DNA of 64,000 nt, from contig JBAXSI010000007.1 in assembly GCA_037130755.1 (NCBI GenBank), positions 18,020 to 82,019 of the forward strand, in the 5' to 3' direction. The position numbers were made by a program, and so were the translations under genes. This document shows, one piece after another, positions 16,694 to 24,741 of this stretch (position 1 is the first letter of the stretch; every line of letters starts with the position of its first letter). The DNA is from UBA10649 sp037130755 (GTDB lineage Bacteria; Actinomycetota; Actinomycetes; S36-B12). Below the pieces are notes generated by a model that was not told where the DNA came from, ran no database searches, and was given only the letters and a program-made list of their open reading frames with translations.

Positions 16694-18072
16694 CTGACCA
16701 ACTCCTTTGTATTGACTCGGGTGAGGAAACCTTGGATGAGCGAGCCGCTATCGATACCGCCCGCTCGAGCGGCGAACATCGCTGCGCCGCGCGCACCGGC
16801 CTGCTCCACGTCACTGACGACCAAGCCCGGCATGAGGTGCGCCTTGCCGCGGTACACACCGTCAAGGTGCGCCCATCCGCCCGCGGCGACGGCGCTCTGA
16901 TAAGGGCCAGCGATGTCGGTGACCGCGTCGACCAAGCTTCTGGTGTCGTCGAGCACGTAGTCCATCGCAGCGGCCCACACCTGCTCCGGTGTCGCGTTCT
17001 CGCGCAATTTGACGGTCACCTCGTTAGTCCAACCGCCCGGCTCGGAGACCACCACGGTCGACAGTCGCGCCGCGTCTGGCTGCCACGTGTCGGAGATGCG
17101 ACGGCGGTCGTCACGACTGCGGGCACCGAGCATCGACAGGATCCGGCCGAGGACGAGGCCAGACCGTGTTGCGCCGAGGATCGCGGTCGAGCCCTCAAGC
17201 ACATGGCGGCCGGCGCTAAGTCCCCGGTCGACGAGCAGTGCCCGCTCGTCATTGGTGAGCGTGCGCGGGACGGTGCGAAGGATCACGTCCGCGGTGCCGC
17301 ACGAGTCGAAGAGGTCGTCGCCGCCGTAGGCACCGGCACCGACGGAGTTGACGAGGTGATCGTGCCCAGCCACCGTCACCGCGGCACCATGCAGGATCTG
17401 CGGGGCAGAGTTGCGCACGTTCCCGAAGCTCGTCCCTGCGGGGATGAATTCAGGAAGGAACGACGAGGTTGCTCCGATCAAGTCGAGTGTCCCGGCCCAT
17501 GGCTCGACGGACAGTTGGTCGAGCAGGCCGGTGCGCGATGCCAGAGACGGTTCCGTGCCCTGCGTGCCGGTGAGCCGGAAGGCTATGTACTCCAGCGCAT
17601 TCAGCCACGTGAGGCGACGAAGGTCGTCGCCGCCATGCGCCCGCAGCCACAGCAACTTGGAGAACGAACACTCTGCCTTCGCCGCGAGGCCGGTAACGGC
17701 CTGGAACTCGGCGCGGAATTCGGCTGGCAAGTCGGCGAACTCCTCCGCTCCGCGCTGGTCGTACCACGCGATCGCCGGAGTGACGGGGTTACCGCTGCCG
17801 TCGATCACAACGCCGGTCTCGGCCAGGCCCGTAATGCCGATGCCCCGGACCGACACGCCACCATCGACGGCCTGGGCAGCGCGCGCGATTACGTCGATAG
17901 CCGCATCGGTGAGGACGTCGATGTCGATCTGCACCTCGCCGTGGGCCGCGACGTCCCACGTCGTCGGTGTACTTGACGTCCCGAGGACCACGCCCTCGAG
18001 GTCAAGAGCGGAAGCCTTGATGGACGTGGTTCCGACGTCCACTCCGACGACGACGTCGCGGATGGCGCTCAT
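16690..18072 (-). CDS. FGGY-family carbohydrate kinase
   Basis: 460 residues, slightly short for the family (about 480-520). Actin-like fold: phosphate 1 loop VVVGVDVGTTSIKAS near the N-terminus, PAIAWYDQRG, VTVAGHDHLVNSVGAGA with the catalytic Asp, and a C-terminal AAGGWAHLDG plus EQAGARGAAM. It phosphorylates a sugar or sugar alcohol that cannot be named from sequence. It overlaps lacI upstream and the aldolase downstream by four bases each. In this operon a ketose 6- or 1-kinase role would fit. Confidence 0.88.
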   Translation of the reverse strand: MSAIRDVVVGVDVGTTSIKASALDLEGVVLGTSSTPTTWDVAAHGEVQIDIDVLTDAAIDVIARAAQAVDGGVSVRGIGITGLAETGVVIDGSGNPVTPAIAWYDQRGAEEFADLPAEFRAEFQAVTGLAAKAECSFSKLLWLRAHGGDDLRRLTWLNALEYIAFRLTGTQGTEPSLASRTGLLDQLSVEPWAGTLDLIGATSSFLPEFIPAGTSFGNVRNSAPQILHGAAVTVAGHDHLVNSVGAGAYGGDDLFDSCGTADVILRTVPRTLTNDERALLVDRGLSAGRHVLEGSTAILGATRSGLVLGRILSMLGARSRDDRRRISDTWQPDAARLSTVVVSEPGGWTNEVTVKLRENATPEQVWAAAMDYVLDDTRSLVDAVTDIAGPYQSAVAAGGWAHLDGVYRGKAHLMPGLVVSDVEQAGARGAAMFAARAGGIDSGSLIQGFLTRVNTKELVR

Positions 18073-19118
18073 ACGCGCACCGCCTGCGACTTCGTTCGGC
18101 GGCGCGTCGCCTTGTGCCCGTCCAGCGGGCGCAGCTCGCCCGAACCACGCTGGATGAAGTGCAGCGGGACGTAGATGTCGGTGCCGTCGTCCTCGGCGCC
18201 GGCCATGCGGGCCCTCAGTCGCTCCATCGCACTCTGGGCAAGCAGGCGCGGGTCGTGGTCGATCACCGTCACGGCGGGATCCAGGACGTCGGCGGTGGCG
18301 AAGTCCCCGAACGAGACCAAGGCCACGTCAGTACGCCCGCGTAGGTGAAGGGACCGGACCACGCCCAACGAGATCTCCGACCGCGAACTGAAGATCGCCG
18401 TCGGCGCATTCGGGAGGTCGAGCATCTCGTTGGTCGCCCGCTCGGCCTGCTGGTCGTCGAAGCAGCCGACGACGACGAGGTCTGGATCGACCGGGAGTCC
18501 GAGCTCAGTCATGGCCTTGACGTAGCCCTCCTGGCGAATCGCGGAGGTCTTGATGCTGAGGTCGTCGGCGAGCAGCGCGATCCGCGAGTGCCCGAAAGAG
18601 GCGAGATGGTGGACGGCCTGGGCAGATGACTCCAGGTCATCGACGAGCACGACGCCGGTTTCGAGCCCTTCGGGCCCCCGGTCCATGAACACCACCGGCG
18701 TGCTCACCGTGCGCAGGAATGAGTAGTCAGCCGAGAACGGGATCACGATGAGGCCGGCAACGCGGCGGGCGAGCAGCCCTTCGACGACCTTGCGCTCGCG
18801 CTGCGGATCACGCGAGTTGCTGGCCACGAGCAGGTTGATGCCCAGTGGGAGCACGACCTGCTCGACCTCCTCGATCGCCTTGGCGAAGAACGGGTCTCCG
18901 ATCGTGGGAACGATGATGCCGACGGTGTCGTCCACTCCACGACGCAGCGACCGTGCCATGAGGTCGACCTGGTAGCCCAGGGACTCGACGGCCTCCTGTA
19001 CCCGCTGGCGGGTCTCTGGTGCGACGCCGTCGAAACCGTTGATGACCCGGGATGCGGTCTTGGTGCTGGTGCCTGCGGCTTGTGCCACGTCACGCAAGCG
19101 GACGGGATTGTTGGTCAT
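18069..19118 (-). CDS. LacI-family transcriptional regulator
   Basis: 349 residues. N-terminal helix-turn-helix and hinge: VRLRDVAQAAGTSTKTASRVING and ARSLRRGVDDTVG; then a periplasmic-binding-like effector domain (VGIIVPTIGDPFFAKAIEEVE, AGLIVIPFS, SSAQAVHHLASFGHSRIALL). It very likely senses a sugar or phosphosugar of this operon and represses it. It is the second gene of the operon, overlapping pfkB and the FGGY kinase by four bases, so it is autoregulated if it represses the operon promoter. Candidate binding DNA lies at 20162-20270. Confidence 0.92.
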   Translation of the reverse strand: MTNNPVRLRDVAQAAGTSTKTASRVINGFDGVAPETRQRVQEAVESLGYQVDLMARSLRRGVDDTVGIIVPTIGDPFFAKAIEEVEQVVLPLGINLLVASNSRDPQRERKVVEGLLARRVAGLIVIPFSADYSFLRTVSTPVVFMDRGPEGLETGVVLVDDLESSAQAVHHLASFGHSRIALLADDLSIKTSAIRQEGYVKAMTELGLPVDPDLVVVGCFDDQQAERATNEMLDLPNAPTAIFSSRSEISLGVVRSLHLRGRTDVALVSFGDFATADVLDPAVTVIDHDPRLLAQSAMERLRARMAGAEDDGTDIYVPLHFIQRGSGELRPLDGHKATRRRTKSQAVRV

Positions 19119-20212
19119 CGCGAACCCACCGTCGTTGCCTCGGTCAGCAGGCCGACGATCTCGTGAATCCGGTCCACCTCGGCTCCGCCCGCGAGGACGT
19201 GCTCGCAGGATGCGGCAGCGGCGGCAACGCCGAAGGTGACTGCCTCGGCCCAGTCGACGTCGCCATTACCGGCGTGCAGCCATACGTGTGACAGGCCACC
19301 GACGAACGAGTCACCGGCGCCGACAGTGCTGCGGGCCACGACAGGGAATGCGGGGAACCACGAGACGTCGCCCTCGCGCGCCATCGCGACGCCGGCAGCA
19401 CCAGCGGTGACCAGGGCCAGGCGCGCACCTCGGTCGCACAGGGCCAGAGCCGCTCGCTCGGCTCGCGGTCGAATCGTCTCGGTGTCCTCGTTGTGGCTGT
19501 CCATGACGTCGCTGCCCGCGGACGCGATCATTGCCTCGGCCTCATCGAGGTTCGGCGTGACGACGTCCGCGCCGTGCTCGAGTGCCTCGGCGAGCCACGT
19601 CGGCGCCGTGTCGACGAGGATGCGTCCGCCCGCGGCGTGCACGTCGTCGATGAGCGCGCCCAGCGAACCGGCCGGCAGGTCGAGCGGGAAGCTGCCCATG
19701 CACAGCACGACGTCTCCGGGCGTGATGAGCGAACTGGCGGTGGCGCGCACCCGATCCCAGTCCGATCCGGCCATCGGCGATCCGGCGTCGTTGACGACGG
19801 TGACGCGATTGACGGCTTCCTCGAGGTAGATGCTCGCGACCCGGACACTGCCCGGCACCTCGACGGTGGTGAACTCGCCGCCCTCACCGGCGAGAAGTGC
19901 CTCGTAGCGCGGACCGTCCTCGATGCCGATCGGGATGAGCATCGGGGCGTGGTCCCCTAGGGCGCGGAGCACGCGAGCAACGTTGATGCCCTTGCCACCG
20001 GCGGTCAGCTCGACCGAGCGCGTGCGGATGACCGCGCCGGGCACCATCTCGAGGATGGTGATCGTGCGATCGAACACGGGGTTCGGATTGATGATGAGCG
20101 CGCTGATGGCACTGCCTCTCGGGGGCGAGGTCGCTGCTTTCCTGGTGGCCGCGGGGGCGGCCGGTAATCGATGTCGGTAATCGTTGACGGTAATCGTTGT
20201 CAGCGGTTTCAC
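19115..20212 (-). CDS. PfkB-family sugar kinase (1-phosphofructokinase/tagatose-6-phosphate kinase type)
   Basis: Phosphorylates a sugar phosphate with ATP. PfkB motifs: TAGGKGINVARVLRALG, PNLDEAEAMI, and STVGAGDSFVGG with the catalytic Asp. Family alignment puts the start just before ALIINPNPVFDRT, but no ATG, GTG or TTG lies there. The nearest in-frame start is GTG 20212 (365 residues with a 35-residue Pro/Arg-rich extension, preceded by AGGG). An ATC at 20107 has GAGAGG seven bases upstream and would give 330 residues, the usual length. Probable first gene of the sugar operon; overlaps lacI by four bases. Confidence 0.85.
   Translation of the reverse strand: MKPLTTITVNDYRHRLPAAPAATRKAATSPPRGSAISALIINPNPVFDRTITILEMVPGAVIRTRSVELTAGGKGINVARVLRALGDHAPMLIPIGIEDGPRYEALLAGEGGEFTTVEVPGSVRVASIYLEEAVNRVTVVNDAGSPMAGSDWDRVRATASSLITPGDVVLCMGSFPLDLPAGSLGALIDDVHAAGGRILVDTAPTWLAEALEHGADVVTPNLDEAEAMIASAGSDVMDSHNEDTETIRPRAERAALALCDRGARLALVTAGAAGVAMAREGDVSWFPAFPVVARSTVGAGDSFVGGLSHVWLHAGNGDVDWAEAVTFGVAAAAASCEHVLAGGAEVDRIHEIVGLLTEATTVGSR
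20162..20200. repeat. Three tandem 13-bp repeats upstream of pfkB
   Basis: CGGTAATCG occurs at 20162-20170, 20175-20183 and 20188-20196, exactly 13 bases apart; the 13-mers are CGGTAATCGATGT, CGGTAATCGTTGA and CGGTAATCGTTGT. Because 13 is not a multiple of three, they do not look like protein repeats even though the GTG-started pfkB frame crosses them. They may bind the LacI regulator or another factor. Confidence 0.7.
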
Positions 20213-20249
20213 GCTAGCCCTGGCCCGTGCAGCATGTCCAGACTCAGGG

Positions 20250-20792
20250 TCAACCGTTACCGAAACGTTGCACAACCGCCTCGACCTGGTCGGCTACCGC
20301 CATGCGGGCATCAATGACGAGGGCCGGGACCGACGGAGCTCCCGGCTCGGGCAGGTCGCCCGTCGCTACGACCTCGGTATCCCGCACGGCTCCCCTTTCC
20401 GCCAGGCGGCGAAGGCGCTCCTGCGCGGGAACGGCCAGCCACACGACATGCGCGCGCTCGTCGGGCACGCCCACCTCGGCGAGCCACTCCGACCACCGAG
20501 CAGCAGACGAGGTCTCGGCCGTGAAAGGCGCGATGAGCACCAGCGAAGGGAACGAGTCGTCGACCAGCACCGCCCTGGCCGCCTCGGCAAGGCGCGCGTA
20601 TCGCTCATCCCGAAGCGCCTCGAGGGCATCTGCCTCGGTGCCGCCGGGATGACTGCGCCGATAGTCCGCCAGGAGGTCGACGGCCACGTCGTCGAGGTCC
20701 CGGGTCGCCGAGCCGAGCTGCTCGGCGAGGGCCAGGCCGAGTGTGGTCTTCCCACTCCCCGCTGGCCCGGTGATCATGTAGATCTCGGTCAC
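20250..20792 (-). CDS. P-loop kinase-like protein (AAA_33/shikimate kinase-like)
   Basis: 180 residues. Walker A GPAGSGKTTLG at about 9-19, and a nucleotide-kinase-like middle (DDSFPSLVLIAPFTAE, HVVWLAVPAQERLRRLAERG). It resembles small P-loop kinases that phosphorylate metabolites or drugs, but the acceptor is unknown. It is upstream of pfkB on the same strand with the repeat-bearing gap (20213-20249 or more) between, so it may be co-transcribed or separate. The 182-base gap upstream is shared with the divergent mutarotase-fold gene. Confidence 0.7.
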   Translation of the reverse strand: MTEIYMITGPAGSGKTTLGLALAEQLGSATRDLDDVAVDLLADYRRSHPGGTEADALEALRDERYARLAEAARAVLVDDSFPSLVLIAPFTAETSSAARWSEWLAEVGVPDERAHVVWLAVPAQERLRRLAERGAVRDTEVVATGDLPEPGAPSVPALVIDARMAVADQVEAVVQRFGNG

Positions 20793-20974
20793 TGAAGACT
20801 CCGAGGACGCGACTTCCGGCAGGGCTGCCGGTCGGCTCGAATCCTAGGCCCGACGGCCGTCGACGTGCCGCGAGCGCCGCGGATGGATCAATCGTCGCTG
20901 CTAGATTCGCCGACGAACGCTGACGTCGAATCGCCTCGGCGGAGCAGCGGGCTCCCACTAGCTGGGCGGTTGAG

Positions 20975-22084
20975 ATGAATCCGACGATGAAGAACGGCGC
21001 ACTCTCCTGGGAACTGCGAAGCGACCTGGTGCAGGCATGGGTGACCGTCCGCGGAGCGCAGATCGCCCCGGTCGAGTTCGACCTCGACGGTCGCGTCGTC
21101 CAGCCGTATTCCCTTGCCCCATGGGCCCCCGGAGGCATTCCCGGAATCCCGCCGTTGCTCGACGCCCTGCGCGGTGACTTCCTGTGCCTGCCGTTCGGCG
21201 CCCAGCCGGACGGCCCCCAGCACGGCGAGACGGCGAGCTCGGAGTGGACTCTCGCGGACGCCACGGCCGACAGTGTCACGCTGCACCTTGAAGCGTCAGA
21301 CATCGAAGCGGTCGTGGACAAGACCGTGAGTGTGCGGCCAGGGCAGACGGCGCTGTACCAGGAATTCCTGATCACCGGCCTCGACGGCTACTACAACTAC
21401 GGCACCCACCCCATCCTCGACTTCTCGAACGAGGCGCCCGGCGCAGCGCGGATCAGCACCAGTGCGATGCGGTGGGCGTCCACCAACGCCGGCCGCTTCT
21501 CCGATCCGGCGGCCGGCGAGACCCAGATCCTCGCCGAGAATGCCGTGTTCACCAGCCTTGACGCGATCCCCCGCGAGGACGGCGAACTCCTCGACGTCTC
21601 CCGCTACCCGACGCCTTCTGGCCACGAGGACCTTGTGATGCTCGTCAATGACCCGTCCGCAGGCCCGCTGGGCTGGGCGGCCGCGTCCTGCGCGGGCTAC
21701 GTCTGGTTCTCGCTGAAGGCCGTGGTGTCGTTCCCCGCGACACTGCTGTGGATCTCGAACGGCGGACGCACCCAGGCGCCGTGGAACGGCGTCCATACCT
21801 CGCGTCTGGGCATCGAGGACGTCTGCTCATACTTTGCTGACGGGCTCGAGGCCTCGCGAGCCAATCCCTTGCAAGACCTCGGGATCGCAACGGTGCGGCA
21901 TTTCGACGCCGGGACCCCGGTCCGCCTGCGGACGCTGCAGGCCGTGGCAGCCACCCCGCCTGGCTTCGGACGGGTGACCGAGATCGACACTTCTCGACCG
22001 GGCGTCGTCACGATCGTCGACGACGCCGGTGTGGCGGTCACGTCCGACATCGAGTGGGAGTTCGTTCTCCAGACAGGGGCCTGA
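20975..22084 (+). CDS. Galactose mutarotase-fold protein
   Basis: 369 residues. The pattern of beta-strand segments (WVTVRGAQIAPVEFDLDGR, FLCLPFGAQPDGPQHGE, YYNYGTHPILDF, VWFSLKAVVSFPATLLWISNGG) fits the aldose-1-epimerase/mutarotase superfamily. HGE and GTHP contain histidines that could be catalytic, but I cannot align them safely. It is divergent from the kinase and sugar operon, so a role in interconverting anomers of the imported sugar is plausible, not proven. Start ATG 20975; ATG 20987 is an alternative, neither with a strong ribosome binding site. Confidence 0.65.
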   Translation: MNPTMKNGALSWELRSDLVQAWVTVRGAQIAPVEFDLDGRVVQPYSLAPWAPGGIPGIPPLLDALRGDFLCLPFGAQPDGPQHGETASSEWTLADATADSVTLHLEASDIEAVVDKTVSVRPGQTALYQEFLITGLDGYYNYGTHPILDFSNEAPGAARISTSAMRWASTNAGRFSDPAAGETQILAENAVFTSLDAIPREDGELLDVSRYPTPSGHEDLVMLVNDPSAGPLGWAAASCAGYVWFSLKAVVSFPATLLWISNGGRTQAPWNGVHTSRLGIEDVCSYFADGLEASRANPLQDLGIATVRHFDAGTPVRLRTLQAVAATPPGFGRVTEIDTSRPGVVTIVDDAGVAVTSDIEWEFVLQTGA

Positions 22085-22158
22085 GCCCCGGCGGGCCGTT
22101 CGGGCAGGCGGGGCAACGGCGCATAGGATGGATCGCACATCCAAGCGAGAGGTTCGTC

Positions 22159-22641
22159 ATGCGTCTAGGTATTGCAACGGCTGCTGGTCTTTCGGGGCTG
22201 CTTCTGGCCGCATCGGTCGGTCTGACGGGCTGCTCGTCCAGCTCGACTGCGAACGGTGAATCGTCGGCCGACGCAGGAACGTCGGCCGCCGCCAGCGCGG
22301 AGGCCTCGGCTGCACCCTCGGGTTCCGACACGAGCGGCGATCCCGTCGACGCCAAGGCCGCCTGCGGCACCGTCGACGCGGCCAAGGCCGGCTACATGAA
22401 GGGGTTCGCCGCCACCGACTCCGAAAGCTGGAACCAGTTCGCCGAGGAGATGCTCACCGCGTCGTCCAGTGCGCCCGACCCAGCACTCAGTGGCGCCCTG
22501 ATGAACGTGGCTGTCGCAGCTCAGTTCACCGTCACCGGGCTCGAGGGCGGCGACGACCTGGCAACCGCCAAGGGCGACTTCGACACGACCATCACCGACC
22601 TCAGCGCCGTCTGCACGAAGGCCGGCGCCCCGCTCCAGTAG
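22159..22641 (+). CDS. Small lipoprotein of unknown function
   Basis: 160 residues. The lipobox LTGC (about residues 23-26) follows a hydrophobic segment, so a lipid-anchored surface protein is expected. An Ala/Ser/Gly-rich linker (about 27-65) precedes a helical domain with two cysteines (KAACGTV and AVCTKAG) that may pair. I recognise no family. ATG 22159 follows GAGAGGTTCGTC. A strong hairpin follows the stop. It could be a mycobacterial LppX/LpqN-like small lipoprotein, but nothing specific supports that. Confidence 0.8.
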   Translation: MRLGIATAAGLSGLLLAASVGLTGCSSSSTANGESSADAGTSAAASAEASAAPSGSDTSGDPVDAKAACGTVDAAKAGYMKGFAATDSESWNQFAEEMLTASSSAPDPALSGALMNVAVAAQFTVTGLEGGDDLATAKGDFDTTITDLSAVCTKAGAPLQ

Positions 22642-22648
22642 CCACCGC

Positions 22649-22684
22649 GGGCTGTGCCACCGTCGATGTGCGGTGGCTCAGCCC
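22649..22684. terminator. Bidirectional hairpin between convergent lipoprotein and glsB genes
   Basis: 14-bp stem with one mismatch (GGGCTGTGCCACCG against CGGTGGCTCAGCCC) and an 8-base loop. It starts 8 bases after the lipoprotein stop and overlaps the last codons of the convergent gene. Confidence 0.6.
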
Positions 22685-22941
22685 GTGTTGCTCTTGCGGA
22701 ACAGCGCAGCAGTGATGGCGACGAGAATCGTCGCGACGAAGACCTGCGTGATGAAGACCAGGAGCCACGTTCCCGAGTAGCCGAGCCAGTTCGCGATCGC
22801 CAGGCCAAGGAACGCCCCGATGATTCCGATGATGATCGTGATGATGCAGCCGATGGGCTGCATGCTCGGCACCAGCAGGCGCGCGATCATTCCGATGATG
22901 ATGCCGGCGAACAAACCGCTGATGATGCCTTCAGGTGTCAT
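22678..22941 (-). CDS. GlsB/YeaQ/YmgE-family membrane protein
   Basis: 87 residues, three hydrophobic helices: IISGLFAGIIIGMIARLLVP, IGCIITIIIGIIGAFLGLAIANW, WLLVFITQVFVATILVAITAALF. The glycine-rich transmembrane pattern and the internal MIARLLVP/GAFLG segments are typical of the transglycosylase-associated (GlsB/YeaQ/YmgE) family, often stress induced. Function is not established. It starts four bases after the zapE stop, so it is probably co-transcribed with zapE. Confidence 0.87.
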   Translation of the reverse strand: MTPEGIISGLFAGIIIGMIARLLVPSMQPIGCIITIIIGIIGAFLGLAIANWLGYSGTWLLVFITQVFVATILVAITAALFRKSNTG

Positions 22942-22945
22942 GTCT

Positions 22946-23968
22946 TCACCCAACCATCGCCTGCCCGTCGCGAGCAAGCGCGACAAGCCGTGACACGGCC
23001 CTGAAGTACTTCTTCCGGTACCCCCCGCGGAGCATGTCGGCGGTGAACAGCCTGTCGAGCGGCACACCGCTCGCAACGACCGGCACGTCACGGTCGTAGA
23101 GACGGTCGACGAGCACCACGAGCCGCAGTGCATCGGCCTGGTCGGTCACAGTCCGCACATTGCTGACCCCGAGCAGGGACACCCCCTGCACCAGCGCCCC
23201 GTAACGGGACGGATGCACGGTCGCCAGATGCCGAGTCAGCCGGCCGAAGTCGTCGAGAGCTGCACCGGGCGTGGCTGACACATGCGCTGCGACATCCGCA
23301 TCCGAGCAGGGCTCCGGCGCATCCGGCAGGCCGCGATGCCGGTAGTCCTCACCCTCGATGCGAAGCACGTCGAAGTGCGCCGCCAGTCCTTGGATCTCGC
23401 GCATGAAGTCGTCAGCCGCGAACCGCCCCTCACCCAGCTTGTCCGGCAGCGTGTTCGACGTCGCGGCAAGGTAGACGCCGTCGGCGACGAGTTCGTTCAA
23501 GAGCGTCGACATCAAGACGGTGTCGCCGGGATCGTCGAGCTCGAACTCATCGATGCACAGCAGCCGGTTCACCTTCAGCGCCTCGACGGCCGTCCGGAAG
23601 CCGAGGGCGCCCACGAAGTTGGTGTACTCGACGAACGTGCCGAAGCTCTTCGGGCCCGGGACCGCGTGCCACAAGGACGCGAGCAGGTGCGTCTTGCCGA
23701 CCCCGAAGCCGCCATCGAGATACACCCCACGGCGGCCCTCCGGCGGGGCTGGGCGACGAAAGATCGTCCGCCGGGGCGGTGGCTCCACGACGCGGTCCGC
23801 GAACGCCCGCAAAGCGGCAACGGCCGCTGCCTGGGTGGGGTGCGCGGCGTCCGGGATGTAGTTATCGAACCGGACCGCCCCGAAGTGCGGCGGCGGGACG
23901 AACTGGCCCACCAGTTCGGGGATCGACACTGTCGGATGCCGGTCGGTGAGCGACAGCGGTTCCGGCAC
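22946..23968 (-). CDS. zapE: AFG1/ZapE-family ATPase
   Basis: 340 residues. P-loop ATPase: Walker A LDGGFGVGKTHLLAS (about 98-112), Walker B LLCIDEFELDDPGD, sensor-like LAATSNTLPDKLGEGRF. In proteobacteria ZapE acts on the FtsZ ring; in actinobacteria the homologue's role is less clear, so I give the symbol by homology only. The N-terminal PPHFGAVRFDNYIPD and the AFADRVVEPP segment match the family. It is followed by the glsB-like gene. Confidence 0.88.
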   Translation of the reverse strand: MPEPLSLTDRHPTVSIPELVGQFVPPPHFGAVRFDNYIPDAAHPTQAAAVAALRAFADRVVEPPPRRTIFRRPAPPEGRRGVYLDGGFGVGKTHLLASLWHAVPGPKSFGTFVEYTNFVGALGFRTAVEALKVNRLLCIDEFELDDPGDTVLMSTLLNELVADGVYLAATSNTLPDKLGEGRFAADDFMREIQGLAAHFDVLRIEGEDYRHRGLPDAPEPCSDADVAAHVSATPGAALDDFGRLTRHLATVHPSRYGALVQGVSLLGVSNVRTVTDQADALRLVVLVDRLYDRDVPVVASGVPLDRLFTADMLRGGYRKKYFRAVSRLVALARDGQAMVG

Positions 23969-24039
23969 GAGAGGAGCCTATGCGGCCCTTCCCCCGCAGC
24001 GCATCGGACGGGGGCGCCGGATCATGCGACGATGCGTGC

Positions 24040-24741
24040 GTGCAGCGCCTGCTCCCGGCTCCAAGCCGGCCGTTGACCGACGAGGAGCTCGTCGAGGCGT
24101 ACGAGTTCCCGTTGAGTCGCCCCTGTCTTCGCGCCAGCTTCGTGATGTCGCTGGACGGTGCGGTCGCGGGAGGCGATGGCAACTCCCGCTCGATCGCCTC
24201 GGCCAGCGATCGGCGGGTCTTCTCGCACGTGCGTCTCCGAGCCGACGTCGTCCTCGTCGGAGCCGGCACGGTGCGGGCGGACCGGTACGGCCCGTCTCGG
24301 CTGCCGATCGCCATCGTGACCGGGGGCCTCGACCTCGCTCCCAACTTGCCCCTCTTCGCCGAGGCCAAGGCCTCCACTCCCCGAACCCTTGTCTTCACCT
24401 CAGCGCAGGCGGCGCCGAGCGCGCCTGCCTGGCTGCACGAGCACGCGGACGTCATCGCCTGCGGCGACGAGACCGTCGACCTGTCCGGCGTGATCGGCGA
24501 GCTGGGCCGTCGCGGACTGGGGCGGATCCACTGTGAAGGGGGTCCCGCCCTGCTGAGCGCGCTCACTGCACTGGATCTCGTCGACGAGCTCCTGGTCTCG
24601 GTGAGCCCGCTGATCGTCGGAGCGCCACCCTCCGAGCATCTGGTCAGCGTCCCCGGTGGCCTGCTTGGGTCCCGGCAATGGCGCGCCGTGCACGTGCTGG
24701 CCGAGGACGGCACCGTGTTCCTGCGTCTGCGGAGGTCCTGA
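24040..24741 (+). CDS. RibD C-terminal (pyrimidine reductase) domain protein
   Basis: 233 residues. Dihydrofolate-reductase-like fold of RibD_C: LRASFVMSLDGAVAG, DRRVFSHVRLRADVVLVGAGTVRADRYGP, RIHCEGGPALLSAL, LVDELLVSVSPLIVG. No deaminase domain is attached, so it is a stand-alone reductase; whether it acts in riboflavin synthesis is unknown. GTG 24040 matches the usual start (QRLLPAPSRPLTDEEL); an ATG at 23980 would add an unlikely tail. Its TGA overlaps the ATG of the ligase gene. Confidence 0.8.
   Translation: MQRLLPAPSRPLTDEELVEAYEFPLSRPCLRASFVMSLDGAVAGGDGNSRSIASASDRRVFSHVRLRADVVLVGAGTVRADRYGPSRLPIAIVTGGLDLAPNLPLFAEAKASTPRTLVFTSAQAAPSAPAWLHEHADVIACGDETVDLSGVIGELGRRGLGRIHCEGGPALLSALTALDLVDELLVSVSPLIVGAPPSEHLVSVPGGLLGSRQWRAVHVLAEDGTVFLRLRRS

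Noticed and set aside
20162..20200. Repeats considered as a CRISPR or protein-repeat signal.
   Set aside because: Units are 13 bp with no spacers, and 13 is not a multiple of three; a regulatory site fits better.
15776..20212. Sulfoglycolysis operon.
   Set aside because: The kinase, aldolase and mutarotase-fold genes fit, but sulfoquinovosidase, isomerase and sulfolactaldehyde reductase are all absent.
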